Positions 61,577 to 64,000 of a stretch of 64,000 nt of DNA are shown one piece after another. Position 1 is the stretch's first letter, and the number at the start of each line of letters is the position of its first letter. The stretch lies in contig NZ_BSKJ01000009.1 in assembly GCF_030159595.1 (NCBI RefSeq), forward strand, positions 224,358 through 288,357, written 5' to 3'. The DNA is from Pseudomonas putida (GTDB lineage: Bacteria; Pseudomonadota; Gammaproteobacteria; Pseudomonadales; Pseudomonadaceae). The notes below the pieces were generated by a model, which was not told the DNA's origin, did no database searches, and saw only the letters and a list, made by a program, of their open reading frames with translations. The position numbers and the translations under genes are program-made.

Positions 61577-62617
61577 ATGACCCGTCCCCGCGTGCGCCTG
61601 GGCGACCTGTCGGTTGGCTTTGTCCAGCCGCTGAGCGAAGCCCTGCGCGAGCTTGGCCACGCCCCCGAACCGCTGCTGCTGCGCTATGGCCTGGATGGGC
61701 CGCGCCTGGCCGAAGCCGGCGCACGCTTGTCGATCCCACGCTACATGCACCTTGGCCATGCCGCCATCGAACTGTGCGGCGAGCCCGCGCTGGGCCTGCA
61801 CATGGGGCGCCTGAGCCGCCTGGCGCATGCCGGCCTGGCCGGGGTCACCGCCGCCCAGGCCCCTACTATTGGCGAAGCAGCGCGCACCCTGTTGCGCTTT
61901 GAGCCGTTGTACGCAGCCAACTACCGTGGCCACTCCAGCTTTCATGAAGACGCCCAGGGCGCCTGGCTGCACTTCTACTCCATCAGCCCCTACAACGCCT
62001 ACAACCGCTTTGTGGTCGACTCGCTGCTCGCGGGCTGGCTGGCCCAGCTAGCCGACCTGGCAGGCACCCCGGTGCAGGCCGAACGCCTGGACATCGAGTT
62101 TGCCGCCCCCGCCTATGCCGCGCGCTACCAACCGCTCTGCAGCACGCCCGTGCAGTTCGCCGCCGACGGCAACCGGCTGCGCCTGAGCCGCGCCACGCTG
62201 CAGCTGGCCAACCCCATGCATTGCCCGAGCACCTGGCAGCACCTGCTGCAGCTGTGTGATGCTGAAATGCTGCAGCGCACACGGGTGCGCAGTCTGGGCG
62301 AGCGCATCACCCACCTGCTGGGCCCGCTGCTCAATGGCGGCCGTGAACCTGACCTGGAAGAAGTGGCGCTGCACCTGCAGCTGCCGACCTGGACACTGCG
62401 GCGCAAGCTGGCCGAGGAAGGCACGCGCTTTCGCGACTTGCTCAATGAAACACGGCGCGACCTGGCCGAGACGTACATCCGTGATACAGCGCTGGCCTTT
62501 GGTGAGATTGCCTACCTGTTGGGGTTTGCATCGGCCGAGGCCTTCCAGCGCGCGTTCAAGCGCTGGACGGGCCTTACACCTGGGGAGTTCCGCCGCAGCC
62601 AGCGGCGGGTGGGCTAA
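61577..62617 (+). CDS. AraC-family regulator with arabinose-binding-like domain (OruR/ArgR type)
   Basis: Protein of 346 aa. The N-terminal ligand domain (about 10-200: EALRELGHAPEPLLLRYGLD and GEPALGLHMGRLSRLAHAGL) matches the 340-aa AraC_binding_2 type. The C-terminal double helix-turn-helix is at about 255-340 (EVALHLQLPTWTLRRKLAEE and EIAYLLGFASAEAFQRAFKR WTG). It is co-directional with the nitrilase-like gene (4 bp gap) and probably regulates that or a nearby operon. The 3' end overlaps the small minus-strand gene by 4 bp. Confidence 0.92.
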   Translation: MTRPRVRLGDLSVGFVQPLSEALRELGHAPEPLLLRYGLDGPRLAEAGARLSIPRYMHLGHAAIELCGEPALGLHMGRLSRLAHAGLAGVTAAQAPTIGEAARTLLRFEPLYAANYRGHSSFHEDAQGAWLHFYSISPYNAYNRFVVDSLLAGWLAQLADLAGTPVQAERLDIEFAAPAYAARYQPLCSTPVQFAADGNRLRLSRATLQLANPMHCPSTWQHLLQLCDAEMLQRTRVRSLGERITHLLGPLLNGGREPDLEEVALHLQLPTWTLRRKLAEEGTRFRDLLNETRRDLAETYIRDTALAFGEIAYLLGFASAEAFQRAFKRWTGLTPGEFRRSQRRVG

Positions 62618-62700
62618 AGCTCGGTAGCGTCGTCAGCCGGTTCCGGGGTGTCCAGTTCGTAAGCCTGGGTTTCGAGTAGTTCTTCCTGGTATTCATCCAT
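62614..62700 (-). CDS. 28-aa acidic small protein
   Basis: The frame reads MDEYQEELLETQAYELDTPE then PADDATEL and stops, very acidic with no hydrophobic segment. AGAGGA lies about 12 nt and CAGGG about 2 nt upstream of the ATG. I recall similar short ORFs in this position in other Pseudomonas genomes, but this could not be checked. Its 3' end overlaps the AraC gene end by 4 bp (convergent). Confidence 0.5.
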   Translation of the reverse strand: MDEYQEELLETQAYELDTPEPADDATEL

Positions 62701-62888
62701 AGCCCTGCGTCCTCTTTACTCATTTTGTCTTCGTAGGTGTCGCCTTCAACCTAAGCAGGTGAGGTGAAAAAATGATGACAAGCTTACGAGTTGTAAACGT
62801 AGCAGGTGTTCGGGAAGTTATCGCGGAGCGTCTGTAACAGGGGATGTACGCTGCCTGTACCCGCGAAAGGGCCAGTGCAGACGACCCA

Positions 62889-63725
62889 TCATAGGGAGGG
62901 TGCCGCTACCTCGGCAGGCTGTGCATCCTGCTGCACCTGAATCGGAGCAGCCTCCGTAGGTGGTGCCACCGGCTGCGACCCCTGGCTGTCATTCACCGCC
63001 GGTGCCGCTACCGCTTCACTGGCCGGGGCAACGGCCGCAGCCGCTGGTGCTGGTGCAACTTCAGCCACAGGCGCAGTGGCCGGGGCCGGGGCCGGGGCCG
63101 GGGCAACAGGGCTAGCCGCAGCCTGCTCCGGAAGCCCAAGATCAAGCGCCGGTTTCTCGACCTTGGGCGCCTCGGCCTTGGCCTTGGCAACCTTTTTCGG
63201 CTTGGGCAGGTAACTCTCAACCAGGGCGAAATAGCGGTCATAGAACTGCGCTGCCGTCACCGTCTCGCTGGCCACCTTGACCATCGAATCATCGCTGGAG
63301 CCGATCGGCATCGACACCGAACCCAGCACGCCCACCCCCAGGCTGGCAGAGGTGTTGGACTTTTTCAGCGCATAACGGTCCTGCAGGGCGTTGGCGAACA
63401 TGGTCGAGCGCTGCTCGTCGCTCACATCCGGCGCACAGGTCACGTTGAAGCTGATTTGCAGGTGGTTCTCGCTGTTCTGCTGGAAGCTCTTGTTGCCTAC
63501 CACCTGGTTGGCGCCGCTGCTGGTGATGATGTAGCCCTGGCTGAGCAAGGCGCGCCGAGCGGCCTCGCAAGAGCCGGCATCGCTCACCGGGAAGCTGCGC
63601 GAGAAGGTGCCCGAGTCATCGAAGTTCTCGTGCTCGTACACGGCCGTTTTTTTCGAGGAACAACCGGTCACGCCCGCCAGCACCAGGGCCAGCCCGAGCG
63701 CACCAAAGACGGAAGATCTGGTCAT
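62889..63725 (-). CDS. DUF2242 lipoprotein
   Basis: Protein of 278 aa. The lipobox LAGVTGC puts the lipidated Cys at about residue 22, so the mature protein is anchored to a membrane, probably the outer one. A globular DUF2242 domain follows (FSRSFPVSDAGSCEAARRAL, QVVGNKSFQQNSENHLQISF). From about residue 185 the tail is Ala/Pro repeats (PAPAPAPATAPVAEVAPAPA), a flexible spacer that could span the periplasm. Function unknown. The low-complexity stretch is prone to length change between strains. Confidence 0.88.
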   Translation of the reverse strand: MTRSSVFGALGLALVLAGVTGCSSKKTAVYEHENFDDSGTFSRSFPVSDAGSCEAARRALLSQGYIITSSGANQVVGNKSFQQNSENHLQISFNVTCAPDVSDEQRSTMFANALQDRYALKKSNTSASLGVGVLGSVSMPIGSSDDSMVKVASETVTAAQFYDRYFALVESYLPKPKKVAKAKAEAPKVEKPALDLGLPEQAAASPVAPAPAPAPATAPVAEVAPAPAAAAVAPASEAVAAPAVNDSQGSQPVAPPTEAAPIQVQQDAQPAEVAAPSL

Positions 63726-63860
63726 TGCGAATTCCGGGTATGTCGAGAAGGTGCCTATTGTGCAACACAGCAGGCAGACACAGGAACCACTGGTCGGTGA
63801 AGAACCTGTCAGGTTGGTGTAAATCTGGGTAAAGGCCGGGAATTCTCAGCCGCAGAAACG

Positions 63861-63884
63861 AAAAAAGCGACCTTAAGGTCGCTT
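63861..63884 (-). terminator. Intrinsic terminator of the tRNA-Asp transcript
   Basis: AAGCGACCTTAAGGTCGCTT is a 20-bp perfect palindrome. On the minus strand the stem is followed by TTTTTT, about 40 bp past the tRNA 3' end. Confidence 0.88.
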
Positions 63885-63924
63885 TCTCGTGCTTCAAGGC
63901 GTTCATGGGGCCTTGAGGCGAAGA

Positions 63925-64000
63925 TGGCGCAGCGGACGGGACTCGAACCCGCGACCCCCGGCGTGACAGGCCGGTATTCTAACCGACTGAACTACCGCTG
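63925..64000 (-). tRNA. tRNA-Asp (GTC), lacking its 5' base at the window edge
   Basis: The minus strand reads AGTTCAGTCGGTTAGAATAC (D arm), CCTGTCACG with anticodon GTC, and GGGTTCGAGTCCC (T arm), and ends CCGCTGC-G-CCA with encoded CCA. The acceptor pairs CAGCGG with CCGCTG, and only the first G (just past base 64000) is missing. It matches the normal bacterial tRNA-Asp. Confidence 0.96.

Noticed and set aside
63055..63110. Tandem GGCCGGGGCC-type repeats resembling a CRISPR or VNTR
   Set aside because: They encode the Ala/Pro repeat tail of the DUF2242 lipoprotein; there are no spacers or repeat unit of CRISPR length.

Overview
This is a high-GC Gammaproteobacterial chromosome segment. It is almost certainly from Pseudomonas, most likely the P. 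putida group. The evidence is the gene families (OprD-type porin, BenE, FecI/FecR/TonB receptors, PepN, FadH, SoxR-linked RND pump, MoxR/Bat operon, fused mannitol-1-P dehydrogenase/phosphatase), the short Pseudomonas-style REP elements carrying GTGGGAGC plus a palindromic core, and the tRNA-Asp sequence. All identifications come from reading protein motifs and gene order; no database search was run.

Layout. 1-2.3 kb: the 5' end of a zinc alcohol dehydrogenase, a LysR regulator, a relic of a DHA2-type MFS exporter and a GntR/UTRA regulator. 2.3-7 kb: an RND efflux pump (membrane-fusion protein plus inner-membrane transporter) divergent from soxR. The shared promoter carries a SoxR-box-like palindrome in a 19-bp spacer. 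7.2-13.5 kb: a carboxylate cluster (OprD porin, CitMHS symporter, DctA-type symporter, PrpF/GalD-like isomerase) with a divergent LysR gene. 13.5-16.3 kb: a DUF3144 protein and a fused HAD phosphatase/mannitol-1-P dehydrogenase, which could make mannitol from fructose-6-P. 16.5-20.6 kb: a FecI sigma / FecR / STN-type TonB-receptor signalling set. 20.8-22.6 kb: a compact PAAR-LysM protein / glycine-rich putative toxin / membrane putative immunity protein, which looks like a type VI secretion cargo module. 22.9-27.2 kb: two aldolase-type enzymes of different folds plus a BenE-type and an MFS transporter, substrate unknown.

27.2-28.5 kb: an orphan DUF2235/Tle1-like lipase. 28.7-35.5 kb: a six-gene MoxR-DUF58-DUF4381-VWA-VWA/TPR-BatD operon. 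35.6-41.1 kb: sbcD-sbcC-GST, translationally coupled. 41.2-46.3 kb, minus strand: a small secreted protein, a periplasmic beta-propeller lactonase-like protein, a small cytosolic protein, an MMPL/RND transporter and its Ycf48/BNR-like partner. 46.6-53.2 kb, minus strand: a tightly packed nadK-phosphoesterase-rhomboid-DUF1315-DUF2797-pepN run. 53.3-57.8 kb: DUF1853, cytochrome b561, a PLP enzyme of the ACC deaminase/D-cysteine desulfhydrase family, and fadH. 58.1-62.7 kb: a second TonB receptor (no STN domain), a nitrilase-fold protein lacking its catalytic Cys, an AraC regulator and a 28-aa small protein. 62.9-64 kb: a DUF2242 lipoprotein and tRNA-Asp, whose 5' nucleotide is cut off by the window edge.

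The best candidates for something undescribed are the PAAR/toxin/immunity module, the orphan Tle1-like lipase, the two-aldolase/two-transporter catabolic cluster, the carboxylate uptake/isomerase cluster, and a REP-derived segment that has become part of the rhomboid protease coding sequence.
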